From NCBI GenBank assembly GCA_963691705.1, contig OY829546.1, forward strand, positions 33,760,040 to 33,824,039: a stretch of DNA of 64,000 nucleotides, in the 5' to 3' direction. Under the pieces are notes generated by a model, which was given only the letters and a program-made list of their open reading frames with translations, was not told the DNA's origin and made no database searches. How positions within the stretch are numbered: position 1 is the stretch's first letter; each line of letters starts with the position of its first letter. This DNA is from Viola odorata. Its lineage: Eukaryota; Streptophyta; Magnoliopsida; Malpighiales; Violaceae. This document shows positions 1 through 12,239 of this stretch, one piece after another. The position numbers were made by a program, and so were the translations under genes.

Positions 1-50
1 TTCCACGTTAGGCTAAGTTTCTGAAATCTTTATGTACTAACAAAAGTAAA

Positions 51-806
51 TTGGCAGGCGTGAACAAAATTAGTGTGGGAGTTAATGTTTCCGCTATTAT
101 TCAAAGAAAAATCACTCCAAAGTGTGCAGACCGGGGGATGTTTACCATCCCTTGCAAACTTGGGGGCACTGACATTGGAAAAGCTATGTGTGACTTAGGT
201 GCAGGTATCAACGTCTTGCCCTTGACGATCTTCACCAGACTAGGCCTCGGACCACTGAAGCCAACTCGAATCAGTCAGTAATCTATCCAGAGGGCATCAT
301 TGAGGACGTCCTCGTCCAAGTTGGCAGTCTCCTCTTCTCGACCGATTTCTATGTGATCAGCATGGAAGACGAGTAGGGTACCAGACCCTCCGATGTTCTT
401 CTAGGCCGACCCTTCCTCAGGACTGCCCGTGCCAAGATCGGCGTCCATGATGCGTCCATTACCCTCTAGTTTGACGGACAAATCATCCGATTCAGCATGT
501 TTGATGCTATGCGTTTCCCTTCTGAATTTTTGAGCCTTAATTTTATTGATATTATTGATCCAGATGTTGAGGAAATTGTTGACTTATTTTCTGTTGACTC
601 TCTACAGCTTACCCTAGCCAATAGTGTCAATTTCGCAGCCATGGATCACTTAGACTCCAAATTCGTCACCCCACCTAACCTGCGCGAGATCGTTGCTGTT
701 TTGGAAACCACTCCTCATTCTCCTTTCAAAATAGTGGTAACTCCTCTACCTTCTGAATACACTAAGATTCCTCCTTCCATTGTGCAGGCTCCGAATTTAG
801 AACTCT
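51..806 (+). pseudogene. Athila pol: aspartic protease and linker, broken
   Basis: The protease region around 130-270 contains the motif CDLGAGINVLP, where DLGA stands for the catalytic aspartate loop of retroviral-type proteases; a change at the usual T/S position is common in Athila. The frame breaks near 276. The next frame continues the protease (LLGRPFLRTA, about 399-428) and contains stop codons near 374 and 466. From about 497 to 840 an open stretch forms the linker to RT. Known role of the family: cleavage of the gag-pol polyprotein. As it stands, this copy cannot make an intact protein. Confidence 0.75.
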
Positions 807-1622
807 TTGCCCACGCACCTGACGTATGCCTACCTCGGAGGCAATGATTCTCTGCCCGTGATCATCTCTAGTAAACTGGACACTGAAGAAGAGACAACCC
901 TTGTTACCTTACTGAAGGAATTTAAGAAAGCTATTGGGTGGACAATTGCAGACATTAAAGGACTATCTCCAGCCTTGTGCACTCATCGGATACACCTAGA
1001 CGATGCTAGCAAGTCCATTCGCCAACCACAACGCCGTCTTAACCCTCCAATGATGGAAGTCTTCAAGAAGGAAATATTGAAGCTACTCGACGCTGGTGTT
1101 ATATACCCTATCTCGGACAGTACGTGGGTCATCCCAGTTCAAGTTGTTCCAAAGAAGACAGGTATCACAATCACTACGGGACAGAATGGTGAACAGATTC
1201 CCACCCACATTCAGAACGGATGGCGCGTTTGTATCAATTACCGTCGATTAAATGCTTTCATTGATCAGATACTGGAACGCCTAGATGGGAAGACACACTA
1301 CTGCTGCCTCGATGGTTACTTGGGATTTCATCAGATACCGGTTGCCCTAGACGATCAAGACAAGACAACCTTCACTTATCCCTTCGGTACATTCGCATAC
1401 AGGAAGATGCCTTTCGGTCTTTGCAACGCTCCTGCCACATTCCAGCGTTGCATGGTCAGTATCTTCCCCGAGCTCGTTGAACACGACATTGAGGTATTTA
1501 TGGACGATTTCACCGTCTACGGTAATTCTTTTCCCAAATGTTTACTCACTTTATGAAATTTTTTACAAAGATGTGTTGAAACTAACCTTGTCCTCAATTT
1601 TGAGAAGTGTCATTTTATGGTA
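807..1622 (+). pseudogene. Athila pol: reverse transcriptase, broken
   Basis: The frame shifts relative to the upstream linker near 806. The RT palm is recognisable from motifs WRVCINYRRLN (about 1221-1253), MPFGLCNAPATFQR (about 1408-1450) and the catalytic box VFMDDF (about 1495-1512). About a dozen residues that normally lie between the RLN motif and the FIDQ motif are missing, a small internal deletion. A TGA at about 1554 closes the frame, and a further TAG follows near 1625 before RT resumes. Family role: reverse transcription of genomic RNA in cytoplasmic particles. Confidence 0.85.
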
Positions 1623-1670
1623 GACTAGGGACTGATTTTAGGTCACATTGTATCCCACAAAGGCATTGAA

Positions 1671-2290
1671 GTGGATAAGGCCAAAATTGAGGTAATCGAA
1701 TCTCTTCCGTATCTTACTTGTGTACACGAAGTACGTTCTTTTCTTGGTCATGCAGGGTTCTACAGGAGGTTCATCAAGGATTTCTCCAAGATCACGCAGC
1801 CGATGTGTCAGCTACTACAGCGAGACGTTGAGTTTATCTTCGACGATAACTGTAAAGCCGCATTCGACCTCCTCAAACAGAAGCTCATCTCAACCCCCAT
1901 TATCCGCGCACCAGACTGGACCATTCAGTTCGAAATTATGTGCGATGCGAGTAATAATGCATTGGGAGCGGTGTTGGGACAGAAGAAAGACCGAGAGGTT
2001 TATGTCATCTACTACGCCTCCAAACTTATGGAACTACACGACTACCGAAAAGGAACTCCTCGTCGTGGTTTTTGCTCTGGATAAATTTCGCCAGTACCTA
2101 TTAGGAACAAAGGTGACCGTCTTTTCAGATCACACCGCCCTTCGGTGTCTCTTGACCAAGCTGGACGCCAAACCTCGCCTTATCCGATGGATACTCTTGC
2201 TTTAGGAGTTCAATCTCGAAATCAAAGATAAGAAAGGAACTGAGAATTCAGTTGCCGATCATCTGAGTCGTCTGTCTGCCCAGACGGATG
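1671..2290 (+). pseudogene. Athila pol: RT connection and RNase H, frameshifted
   Basis: After the RT thumb (SFLGHAGFYRRFIKDFS, about 1737-1790) comes the RNase H fold with its first catalytic aspartate in MCDASNNALG (about 1938-1967). The frame shifts near 2030, within a run that should read as a YASK/TEKELL segment, and continues with TEKELLVVVFALDKFRQYL and SDHTALR up to about 2200. A TAG at about 2203 precedes [14 protein letters not shown] and VADHLSRL, which is the usual end of RNase H. One frameshift and one stop are visible. Confidence 0.8.
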
Positions 2291-2299
2291 ATTCACTGA

Positions 2300-3658
2300 T
2301 CCCTATTTGTGATACTTTCCCTGCTGAACAACTATGTCTTTCCCAAGCCATTGAATACCCTTGGTTTACTGATATTGCTTATTTTTGTGCCTCAGTTCAC
2401 TTTCCCGCAGATTCGTCTCCATCGGAACAGAAGCGTATCAGAAGAGAAGCTAGGTCTTATATATGGGACAGTCCCTATCTTTGGAAGTTCTGCTCGGATC
2501 AAATCATACGAAGATGCGTTACCACTGATGAGATTCCTTCCATCCTCAGATTCTATCACTCTTCCACCGAAGGAGGTCACTTTACAGCTAAGAAGACAGC
2601 CATGAAAGTTCTGGAGGCAGGACTCTACTGGCCCTCAATTTTCAAAGACAACTACATGTTCTGTGCAGCTTGCCCGCACTGTCAGAGTACAGGTAATATT
2701 GGTGCCCACAACCAGATGCCGCTCACAGGTATTATTGCTTGTGAAGTTTTTGATATTTGGGGCATTGATTTTATGGGTCCCTTCCCCAATTCGTTTGGAA
2801 ACATATACATCCTCCTCGCGGTGGACTATGTTTCTAAATGGGTTGAGGCTAAAGCGACCAGAACTGATGATTCCAAAGTAGTTACAGCCTTTCTTCGCTC
2901 TCGTATTTTTAGTAGGTTTGGAACCCCACGCGCCCTTATCAGTGATCGTGGAACCCACTTTTGCAACCGGGTCATCAGCGACTTGCTCAATAAGTATAGA
3001 GTTACACATCGTGTCTCTACAGCTTATCACCTGCAGACCAACGGCCAGGCCGAGGTGTCTAACCGAGAGATCAAGTCAATTTTGGAAAGGACTGTTAACC
3101 AATCCCGCAAGGACTGGAGTTTGAAGCTTGATGATGCTCTATGGGCCTATCGAACAACGTTCAAGACTCCCATTGGCATGACCCCCTATCGACTTGTCTA
3201 CGACAAACCTTGCCACTTACCTGTTGAAATCGAGCATAAAGCCTTCTGGGCCATTTGAAAGGCCAATTTCAACCTTGACGAAGCTGGACAACATCGCAGA
3301 TTACATATCCAGGAGTTAGAAGAGCTTTGTGATGACGCCTACGAGAATGCCCTTATCTACAAGGGCAAGACGAAGGCCTACCATGATAAACTTCTATCTC
3401 ATAAATCTTTCACTATCAGACAGAAAGTCCTGTTATATAATTCTCGTCTGAGGTTTTTTTCAGGAAAGTTGAAGTCCAAGTGAACCGGTCCATATGTTGT
3501 CACAGCCGTTTATGACTATGGCGCCGTTGAAATTCGAAGTTTGGACATTGGAGTCACCTTCAAGGTCAATGGACACATCCTCAAGGAATTTTACGAGGGG
3601 TTCAAGCCATTCATCACAGAGGAGATGGATGTCGCTGAGCCACCCAACCACCTTTGAT
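2300..3658 (+). pseudogene. Athila pol: integrase, nearly complete
   Basis: One frame is open from about 2300 to 3256. It holds the HHCC zinc-binding domain (YHSS and GGHF histidines, CPHC cysteines, about 2550-2685) and the catalytic core: first aspartate in WGIDFMGPF, second in ISDRGTHF, glutamate in [10 protein letters not shown] (about 3049). Stops occur at about 3256 (TGA) and 3481 (TGA, where a tryptophan codon is usual before TGP). Homology runs on to HILKEFYEGFKPF and ends at TGA 3656. Family role: inserts the cDNA into the host chromosome. Confidence 0.85.
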
Positions 3659-4125
3659 AATGGTCACCTACGTCTAGGCCAAGACGCTAACGACGGTGCT
3701 TGTGGGAGGCAACCCACGTTTCTAGCCCTTTTCGTTATTTTCTTTAATTTTATTTTACTCTTTTATTTTATTCTTTATTTTCTCCATCCCTGAATCTATT
3801 CCCATTTCTTCCTCATTTATTTTAATTTTTTTTCCTTTTATTCCTCCATTTTATTTTAATTCCCTTTCCATATCTCACTTAGTTCCAATTTTCAAATTTC
3901 TTGATCAGGATAGTGATGGGAGCGTGACAGTTGGGATTTACAGTTAGGATTTGATGGGCCCCAATCACTAGCCGCCACATCCGCACGTGAGCAACGGCTA
4001 GCAGCTGGCAGCCATAAAGGGAGAACGCTTTCTTCCCTTTTCTTTTCACTTTCCACTTTACCTTCCATCTTCTTCCTCTTGCTTTTTCAGATTTCTCACC
4101 CCCCACGAAACCTCTGCAACTTCTC
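3659..4125 (+). other. Athila spacer between pol and 3' ORF
   Basis: Pyrimidine-rich, non-coding sequence. It contains long T-rich runs at about 3725-3890 and no credible ORF. It probably acts as leader or splice region for the 3' ORF, but no site can be assigned. Confidence 0.5.
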
Positions 4126-6362
4126 CATGGCTCGCTCCAAGAAAAGTGTTGGACGCTCCGACCTTCCATCTGGTCGTCATTCCTAAGGGACTCTGACCGC
4201 CACCACTCACATCACCCCTGCTGCAGCCGGCGTCTTTGTCGTCGCTGGTACACCACCCACCACCACCAAGAAATCGCCACAGCAAAAACCCACACCTCTC
4301 TCTTCACCAAAGCAACCGCAGCCGACCACCACCGTCGCTGCTACTACCCCAGTTGCTCCAATCACGGCCGCTGTCGCGACCACCGCTTCCACTGCTAGGA
4401 AACCACCGTCCACCCCAAAGGTCACCAAGACACCAACGTCCAGACCCATCCTCACCTCACCTCATAAACCCACTCCTCCATCACCAAAACCCACCCCCAT
4501 TCCCACCACCATCGTGACTCCGCCGAAGGCCCCTGCAGCCGACGACGAGTCCTCGTCCGGCGAGCCCGAGGACTCCATTGAGACTGCTACCAGCGACCAG
4601 CCCGCTACGTCAACCGCTGCACCGCCGAGTGCCTCTGGCACAGCGGCTGCCCCTACCTCTGTTACCACTCCAAAAGCGCCCGCCGCATCGGGCAGTTCCT
4701 CAGGTGAAGAGGAATCCGGCGATGACGAGGAGGGATCTAAGGAGGATTCTGACAAAGAAGAAGGCTCCGAGGAAGGGTCGGAGGAGGAAGAGGATGATGA
4801 TGCCCCCACTGGACCACCCACGACGACAGCTGCACAGAGCGCAGCTACCCAGTGGTTTGCCCATGGGTCGTGGTGTGACGTCGCGGGGCAGATTGATTGA
4901 GCCCGTCTGCTACTCCAAGGGCAAGCCAAACAAAGTCAAGCTTCTGGTTCCCGTGGACGACGACGACGACTCTGAGGATGAGGCTTTCGTTCCTCCCGCC
5001 ACCACTGAAACCACCGACGACACCTCCATGGATTTGGAAGTCGAAGAACCATCCCCCGTTCGCCCGAAACGCAAAGCACCTGCTACACTAGCAGCTTCCT
5101 CCAAACCCAAAAAATCCGCCTGCACCACTAGCAGCTCAGTTAAGACGGTGATGCCCACTCCCGCCGCTCATTCTGCCCACGCCAGAGCAGGCACAACTGT
5201 GCCCCTTGCCCAGGTAACACTTGACCTCGCTCATCTTCATGGTTGGCTGGACTTTCCTGATAAGCCCAGCAATGATAGGTTGTTAGCTTTGCATGGCATG
5301 TTTGTCTCCCCTTATGCTCAACTTGATCCTGAATTTTTAGACAAGATGGGTATAGCTACTAGGGTAAATATTTTGATTGATAATATTGGTTAGCATCCTC
5401 TGTTTAACTTTGAGCACTCCACATTCCTTGAGTTAAGCCATGAATTCTTCACGTCATTTTGGTTTGATAATGCTAGGCTTAAACAAAAGGGAAAGGGTAG
5501 CATGCATTTAGGGGCTGATAAGGTAGTCAATTTTCGCTTGATGAATGTTTGGGAGCACCTGTCTATTGATAGGTTTAATGTTATGCTTGCCTTTGCCAAA
5601 GAGTCTGATTTAGGTGCCTCATGGTATCTCAGGGCATACGCTACTTACCCCCCTGAGTTTGATGTCACCAGCGTCTTCAGGGAGCTTACTGGCAATCCTA
5701 AGGCCAAGTATAGCTCCCGGCGCTCCAAAGGCCATGAGCTGCGTGACCCTGACCTTCGTATCTTACATCGTTTCCTTGCCCTCAACTCCGCGGGCAAGAT
5801 GCAGTCTTCGAGCATCCTCTCTGTCCAAGAATTATTCTTTTTATGGTGTATGCATAACGGCCATAAGGCCAACCTATGATACTGGATTGCTCATGAATTG
5901 TATGCTATCATTACTTGTAACCGCAATCCTATTCTTGGTTCCCTTATCACTCGCTTGGTTGTTGAACAACGTGCTCTTGATGTGTCCAGTTGTGACCTCT
6001 TTATTCCCGTTGGTTTTAAGTTACTTAATGCCCGTACCCTCGATGGTATGGGCCATTTGCACTTGACGGGTCGTGTTTTGTCTTTCAGCAAAGGTTACAC
6101 TGGTGGCGCAAGGCGAGTTTGGAGCGCCCAGAATGGTGGAACATTCGAGTGGCCGGACCTTAACGCACCTTCCCCTCCCCCCTCCTCTGTTCCTCCGCCG
6201 AGCGATAAGCGTCCCGAGCGAGCTGATGCTGACACTACTGCTGCTGCCCCTCTTGCTGCTGATATGGCTGAGACGAACGCCCTCCTCCGAACGGTCATTT
6301 CACTTCTCCAGAACCTCCCTGATGAGCTAGCTTCGAGGCTATGTCCTCCTGCTAGCCCTTAA
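4126..6362 (+). pseudogene. Athila 3' ORF (ATHILA ORF-1/env-position protein), broken
   Basis: It starts with ATG in the context CTCCATGGCTCGC and MARSKK. The first third is a Pro/Thr/Ala-rich then acidic Ser/Glu/Asp tract (about 4190-4830). The conserved globular part follows from about 5200 to 6140, with LHGWLDFPDKP, SASWYLRAY-like and RRLN-like (FKLLNARTL) segments found in the post-pol ORF of Athila elements. Stops or frame changes lie near 4184, about 4890, 5391 (TAG) and 5877 (TGA). It sits where envelope genes sit in retroviruses, but no signal peptide or membrane helix is evident, so an envelope role is not supported. Function unknown. Confidence 0.7.
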
Positions 6363-8121
6363 TATCTCCCCCAAACTCTTCTCCCTTTGCCTTCGGGCTA
6401 TTTTTGTACTTTAATTGCCCCGGTGCACAATTTCCTTTCTCCCTTTTCCCTCTCTTTCGTTTGAACTCCGTTGGTTGATTCCCTTCTCCATACCGAGGAC
6501 GGTGTTTTGCTTTAGTGTGGGGAGGGATTTCACACCATTGTGATTTGTTTTGTATGCATTTTTTGACATGTTTGCATGACTGCTTGATTATTATCGTATT
6601 GCATGACTGTTTGCATTACATTTGCATGTTTTTATCCCGATTTGGAATTTTTCCACAAGCTGGTTTTGAACTGATTGCACTACCCCTGTCTTTACAATCA
6701 CCTTTGATGGAATACACAGAGTAGGCCCACTACACACAGACACTTCACCCACTGCACCAAAACCGCTTACACACCATACTGCCTGTTAGCTCTTATGACT
6801 ATGTCTTGCCCTAACTGCTTGCAATCATTGTATTCTGCCCTGTGAGTTTTCGAGCTTTCATTGCCATATTTTCTTGATTAGTGGATGCATGATTGTGTGC
6901 TGGCTGGATTTGCATGAGACCCATGAGTATAGGCATGTTTAGACATAGGAAAGCGATGATGTGATTAGGAACTTTGCACTTTTCTTTGTTATCTTTTTTC
7001 TTGCTTTTTATCTTCTTACCCTTGCTCAAACCTTCATTTCACCACCTTTCTGACTACTTGAGCCATTCCTTTCTTTTCTTAGCAGGTGAGAAATGTCCTC
7101 TGGTAGTAGTAAGGTGGGGTAGAGAAAAATCACCTATGTGGGGGTATCGAGCTGCTGCACCGAGACACTGAAAGCAGAAGCAGATGCAGAGAACAGAACT
7201 ATGTTTCAAACTACTAGATCGAGATGCTGGAAGTAGAAGTATGGCAAGCAATCACAAAACGCAAATCAGAGAAAACAAAAGCTCTAGTGTGGGGATTCCA
7301 GACGACTCGGCCTAGATGTTCAAATCAAATCAAAGCATTCAAATCAACTGCTAGGCCGAGCCGTTAACATCAAGCACGTACTGAAAATCAGATGCCCGAG
7401 GGAAATTCTGCTGCCCCAGTTCAAAAACTCAAAACATCATGTACGCTCCCTTTCTGTTCTTCTTTTTCTTAAAAAAAACAAAAAACAAACTCAAATAAAT
7501 TTGAGCAGAAAGGGAGTATAAAATCAGAACTGGAGCAGAGCATTACGAAGATTAGAAGACCAACGGCACTTTCCGAAAGAAGATGATACCCACACTCTTC
7601 ATCAGCGTTCTCTATCTTGCCCCTGCCACTGCCACCAGGAGGCTCTCTCACCATTTTGCCTTTTTCCAGCTAAGAAAAAATCTCTATCCTTCCTTCTCTC
7701 TCTTTTGAACCCCTTCTCCAACATATTTTCTTGTTTCACCCTTGCAAAGTTTCTATGATCATATGATTGCCCATGCATGTGCTCTCCGTACTCGGGTCGC
7801 TATTGTAAATTTGGTTTTGTGCATTATCATTCGCATTGGTGAGTGTAAACACCTAACTCTGTTTCTGAGCGTGAGTGATAAATACTTTTCCCGGGGAGGA
7901 TTGCTTGCAGCAGGCTGATGTAGGAAAGTCACTCTTCTGGTTTCGTTATTCCTTAAGAGTGGTACAGAGTTCATCTAGGCTGGAGGGTGGCGTACTGCTC
8001 AGTCGAGGCGTAAGTGGAGGCGGTCAGTATTCTGTTTGTTTGGGTTGAGGCTGTGTATTCTGGACGAGGTGATGTTTTTAAGTTTAAATGTTCGAGGGCG
8101 AGCATTGGGGTAGTGTGGGGA
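6363..8121 (+). other. Athila 3' non-coding internal region
   Basis: There is no coding sequence. The word GTGTGGGGA occurs three times, at about 6515, 7288 and 8113. The last copy directly precedes the LTR and is the likely polypurine tract used for plus-strand priming. The stretch also holds an inverted repeat listed separately. No known domain was found in any frame. Confidence 0.55.
7302..7364. repeat. Imperfect inverted repeat (stem about 14 bp)
   Basis: ACGACTCGGCCTAG at 7302-7315 and CTAGGCCGAGCCGT at 7351-7364 are reverse complements apart from one position. The loop is about 35 bases. It could form an RNA hairpin in the element's 3' transcript. Function unknown. Confidence 0.6.
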
Positions 8122-9479
8122 TGTTTGATAGAGCGTTTATTGTGCGTAATTCCTCCCTCTTTTATACACCTTTTTAGATCATGATGCTGCTAATGGTGCT
8201 GTGTTTCTTCACTTTTTACAGATCTTGGCTATTTAGGAGGGAAATACAAAAAGAAGCACTTTCTATCACTTTCTGGAAGGAATGGACCAGCTAGGCCACG
8301 CAGCTGAATGTTCGCAGAAGGCAGCGGAGTCCTAGCGAGAAAAGGAAACTGTCGCAAACAAGGAAACACGAGATCTGCTCATTAATTCCTCCGAGAATCC
8401 CAATCTCAGTAAAAGACCATTGAGGAATATAATTCCAGTCAGAGTAGGAATTTGAATTGTAATAAACTATAAGTACTTTTAGTAATTAGGTTTTCTAGCC
8501 CTCTTCCTTCGCTAGCTTTTGCGATACTTCTGCCTCCGGCACCCTTGTTCTTCCTTTCAATAAACCGGAGCTTTGCTCCGACCGGTAATAAATAGGACTT
8601 TTTCTTCTTCCCTTCTTCTATTTAATTATGCAATTTATTTATTTATTTATTTGTTTTTACTCCTAATATGAGCGACTAGTCTTCTTGTTCTTGGTGAGAA
8701 TCGATTGAAGGTTGCAAGGGAAGCCGTGAGGTCAAATTGTGCTTCATATATTCTGGGCTAATATCTATCTTGTTTAATATTTAATTGTCAAATTATCTAG
8801 GGTTAATTACAAGCTTGATCAACTAGTAATTGAAACTAGGGAATTATAATCATCCTTGTGGTTATACCTAACGTGAAGCTGCAGGGTAAAGTAGATAACC
8901 ATTCTGGAAGTAATTGGGATCCTGGTCTCCTCCAGTTGGATTAAACGGATCGTTGGGGTAGAGCCTCGAGCGTACTGAGTGTCTCGCCCTAGACGCGTCT
9001 TACCTCCTCTTCATGGGCAGCCGAGTATTGTCTCCATAAGCGTACCTTGGAGGACGACGGACTATCAAGGTCACCCCATAAGCGTACCTTGGGGTAGCTT
9101 CTCTTACGAAGGTAAGTAGGGGATCTAAGTGTACCTGATCCCCATAGCGTGTCTATCGGTTCGGGGTAGACGATACTTGCACCAATGACCGGCTGACCAT
9201 AATTGCAACCGGATACAGATTCTTACTGGGAACTTTCTCTCTATTGATCTCTTTCTTCCTTCATTTTCCTTTATTATTGTTTTAGGTAATTGATAATCAA
9301 AACAACCATTCAAACCCCCCCACCCCCCAATTTTTTTACTTTCTTGATTGGATTTCCTTGTTTTACTAATTGACTAGAGTGTTAATCCCTTAATCCCTGT
9401 GTTCGACCCTGTTGCCATTATACACAATTTATTGTGCACTTGACTGCAGATTTTATTATTATTTTTGACGTCTTTGACA
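8122..9479 (+). repeat. 3' LTR of the Athila element
   Basis: It starts TGTTTGATAG directly after the purine-rich GTGTGGGGA and ends TTTGACA, giving canonical TG...CA ends and 1358 bp. It contains a polyadenylation-like AATAAA context (about 8560-8595) and two copies of a CATAAGCGTACCTTGG motif (about 9038-9055 and 9075-9092). The right boundary is well supported because LINE coding sequence resumes at the next bases. The left boundary could be 8 bases earlier (TGTGGGGATG). Confidence 0.7.
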
Positions 9480-9485
9480 ACCGAT

Positions 9486-10490
9486 CAGTCATCTAGTCCA
9501 TTCCGACGTATATGATGAGTTATTTTGAGATCCCAATTTCCATCTGTGAGGACATAGAAAAGGCGACAAGAAGAATCTGGTGGGGGGAGGGGGGATTCTG
9601 AGGAGTGTAAGATGCATTGGGTATCTTGGGAAAAGCTTTGTACATAGAAGGAAGTGGGAGGATTGGGATTTCGGAAAGTCAGAGAATTTAATCTTTCACT
9701 TCTAGCCAAGCAAGGGTGGCGACTGCATAAATACCCAAACTCTCTACCCTCTCAGATCTGGAAAGCGCGGTATTTTCCCCACTCGGACTTCCTAGAGGCA
9801 GGGATGGGCTCTCGCCCTAGTTACGTATGGCGTAGTACCTTGGTAGGAAGAACAGTGCTCCATAAAGGATGCTTCTGTAGGGTAGGAAATGGCGAACGAA
9901 TACAGATTTGGAAAGTGTCGTGGCTTCCGACAACTGCGAATGAGATGATCACAGCCCCGGTTACGGGCCTCGATGAGGAGGCAACAGTGACTGAGCTTAT
10001 TGGTAGGGAACGGAGGTGCTGGACGACTAACCTAGTGGAGCAACTCTTTCTGCCACAGGAAATATCAGCAATATTAAGCCTACCGCTTAGTCGGAGTGAG
10101 GCGAATGATACCCTTGTGTGGAAAGGAACTACAAATGGGAAGTATTCAGTCCTAAGTGGATACCACTGTCTAACATCAGTAACATCGCACGAGTGCTCGG
10201 ACTCCAGTAGAGGTTGGTGGAAATTCTTGTGGAGGTTTTCTATCCCTCCAAAGTTGAAAAACCTTATGTGGAGGCTGGGGAGTGACTCTCTCTCAACCAG
10301 GGTGAACCTAGCGAGGAGAGGTGTATCGGTGGACCCCGTGTGTCCCTGTTGCAACGAGGCGGTTAAATTGACTCCACATCTGTTATTGTCTTGCCCATTT
10401 GCAAGGGGGGTGTGGGGAAAGTTTTCTTTCTGGGATCGGGTTTCGGGGCTGCAAGGAGACAATTGGGTGGTTTGGCTAGCAGGGCTATAG
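9486..10490 (+). pseudogene. LINE ORF2: RT C-terminus with zf-RVT domain
   Basis: It encodes the post-catalytic part of a plant L1 reverse transcriptase. Visible segments are GGLGFRKVREFN (about 9657), YVWRSTLVGR (about 9825) and the zf-RVT zinc-binding domain with FLWRFSIPPKLKN, CPCCNE and HLLLSCPFA (about 10230-10400). The frame changes in a G-rich run near 9590, a TAG lies at 9645 and another at 10488. The catalytic RT motifs are missing because they lie 5' of the breakpoint. Confidence 0.8.
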
Positions 10491-11174
10491 ACATATTTGG
10501 ATGAATTGGATATAGAAAAACTCATCTCCATCCTTTAGTCCCTATGGACATCGAGGAACAACAGGATCTTTCGTCAGTGCGATGAATCAATCCAAGAGGT
10601 TGTTATTAGAGGCGGAAAATTGTTGTCTGATTTCGATGAGGCTTGGTGTCAGCAACACAGGCCCGCTGCCCCGACTCCCCAACTTGTCGTTCCGAAATAG
10701 AAGCCTCCTACTACAGGGGTGGTAAAGGTGAACACGGATGCAGCGGTAGGGACTACGGGCATTGGCTTGGGATTTGTAGCTCGAGTTGCAAGGGGTGAAA
10801 CGGTGTTCTCAGGAGCAATTTACCTTCCACATAGAACTGAGGTGCAAATAGCGGAGGCTCTAGCGCTAAGAAACGCTATAACACAGGCTCGCCAATGGGG
10901 GTGCGACAAGATTATAGTTGAGTCTGACTGCTTGCAGAACATCCTCGCCTTGACCAATGGAGATTTTCCATTAAGCTATGTGGGATTGGTGCTGGAAGAG
11001 GTGGCACGCCTAGCTTCTACTTTCCATAGCTGCTCCTTTATGCATACACGACGATCCACGAATATCCCAGCGCATGAGTTAGGCCAATTGGTTTTGATTT
11101 CCGGTTTAGGAAATATATGGATAAATGAATGCCCCGAGGCGATCACGCCTTTTGTACTTGCAGACATGAATTAA
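10491..11174 (+). pseudogene. LINE ORF2: C-terminal RNase H domain
   Basis: It stays in the same frame as the RT part, interrupted only by TAG codons at 10488, 10536 and 10698. The RVT_3-type RNase H fold shows the catalytic carboxylates in VNTDAA (about 10734), AEALALRN (about 10852) and VESDCL (about 10918). The usual final aspartate position near HELGQL is not an aspartate. Plant L1 elements carry such a domain to remove RNA from RNA-DNA hybrids. The stop is at 11172-11174. Confidence 0.8.
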
Positions 11175-11210
11175 TCCAATTATATATTCCTTTAAAAAAA
11201 TTAAAATATT

Positions 11211-11788
11211 CATATCATTTTAACTAATATTTTTCCCCAATAAAATGAAAAACTAACACGGGTGTGATCTAAACATTTAATACAATCTTGAGTTGATATC
11301 ATAGTTTTTTCCTTGAAGTAAAACTAATAAATTTCTTTAAAAAATGTTTTTATATAAAAAAATATATAATTTAAATTTTAATACCAAAATTTGTTAAGAT
11401 CAAGTTACAATTGACTTATTTATTTTTTTAATAAAATCTCGGTTTTTAAGTTTTGAAAACTAAGAAAAACACATATTCTTAAATTCGGAAGAAAAAGGTG
11501 TAGTTCGTGGATTTGGCTAAGAACTGGTTTAAGCAAAATTTAATTGAGTTGTTTTTTGTTTTTTGAATTTTGGCGATTGTTTCTGGGTTTTGTTTTAAGA
11601 AAAATAGATTTTGACTTTTGAGTTTTGAGAGCCCGAATTTGAGTTCGTTGTACGAGCCGGGAGCCCAGTCTTGCTACATAGTTTTCAGAGCCCTCCTTGT
11701 GAGCGAGTTAATAAAGATCCCCTAACTGCTAGTCCCGCCTCCCCTCACAGCTGCCGCCCAATTGAAACCGGCATCTCCTTCTCATTCA
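11211..11788. other. AT-rich intergenic sequence upstream of the CCR4-like gene
   Basis: There is no ORF, RNA gene or recognisable repeat. It presumably holds the promoter of the CCR4-like gene, but no clear TATA box or known motif stands out. Confidence 0.4.
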
Positions 11789-12239
11789 ATGGGAGACGAC
11801 GACCGCCACCAAGCTCCGCCACATGACCTCCCGTGCTCCACCAATAAGGCCAAGCGCAAGCATACCTCCGACCACCGCCACCGTCATAATCACAACAACA
11901 AGAGGTTAAAATTAACCTCCGAAAGCCAAACCCCAAGAAATTCATCCAATACATTTCACCCACTTCACTCCCGGCGTGCTCAAAAACCTCTTAGTTACAG
12001 TAAGAAGAAGCTTAATTGTCATCATAACACCACAAATTCAAGCACCTCAGATACCAACCGCAGTTGGTCATGCTCTGCCCGTGATTCCTCATTTTATAAA
12101 GGTAGCTTTGTTAGTATGGTGTGATAGATGTGATTTATCTTTATTTTTGTTTGTTTTGCTTACTTATTTATTTGTGTTTTGGCGCAGATAAAGTTGTAGT
12201 GGTGTCGTACAATATATTAGGTGTGGATAGGCCTGTGCA

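Larger units (their letters stand above)
1..9479 (+). mobile_element. Athila-lineage Ty3/gypsy retrotransposon, 5' end outside window
   Basis: Reads in order protease, reverse transcriptase, RNase H, integrase, a separate 3' ORF, a long non-coding stretch and a 3' LTR. The integrase, the FMDD-type RT and the extra ORF after pol are typical of plant Athila elements. The 5' LTR, gag and primer-binding site lie left of the window. Several frameshifts and stops in every coding part show it is dead. Its right end abuts LINE coding sequence exactly, so it inserted into a LINE. No left target duplication can be checked. Confidence 0.88.
9480..11210 (+). mobile_element. L1-type LINE, 3' part, split by the Athila insertion
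   Basis: It begins abruptly inside the RT coding frame with the common LINE motif IPTYMMSYFEIP, runs through the zinc-binding C-terminus of RT and an RNase H domain, and ends with a short A-rich stretch (about 11190-11216) that may be the poly(A) tail. The 5' half is expected on the far side of the Athila element, outside the window. It has a G-run frameshift and four in-frame TAG codons, so it is inactive. Confidence 0.8.

Noticed and set aside
2635..3030. 131-residue minus-strand ORF opposite the Athila integrase
   Set aside because: Shadow of the integrase core; no independent support.
4578..5393. 271-residue Arg/Pro-rich ORF overlapping the Athila 3' ORF
   Set aside because: Its first half is an alternative frame of the acidic repeat region, and its second half is the real 3' ORF after a frame change. 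It is not a separate gene.
9821..10531. 236-residue ORF on the minus strand opposite the LINE
   Set aside because: It is the reverse shadow of LINE RT coding sequence and matches no known family.
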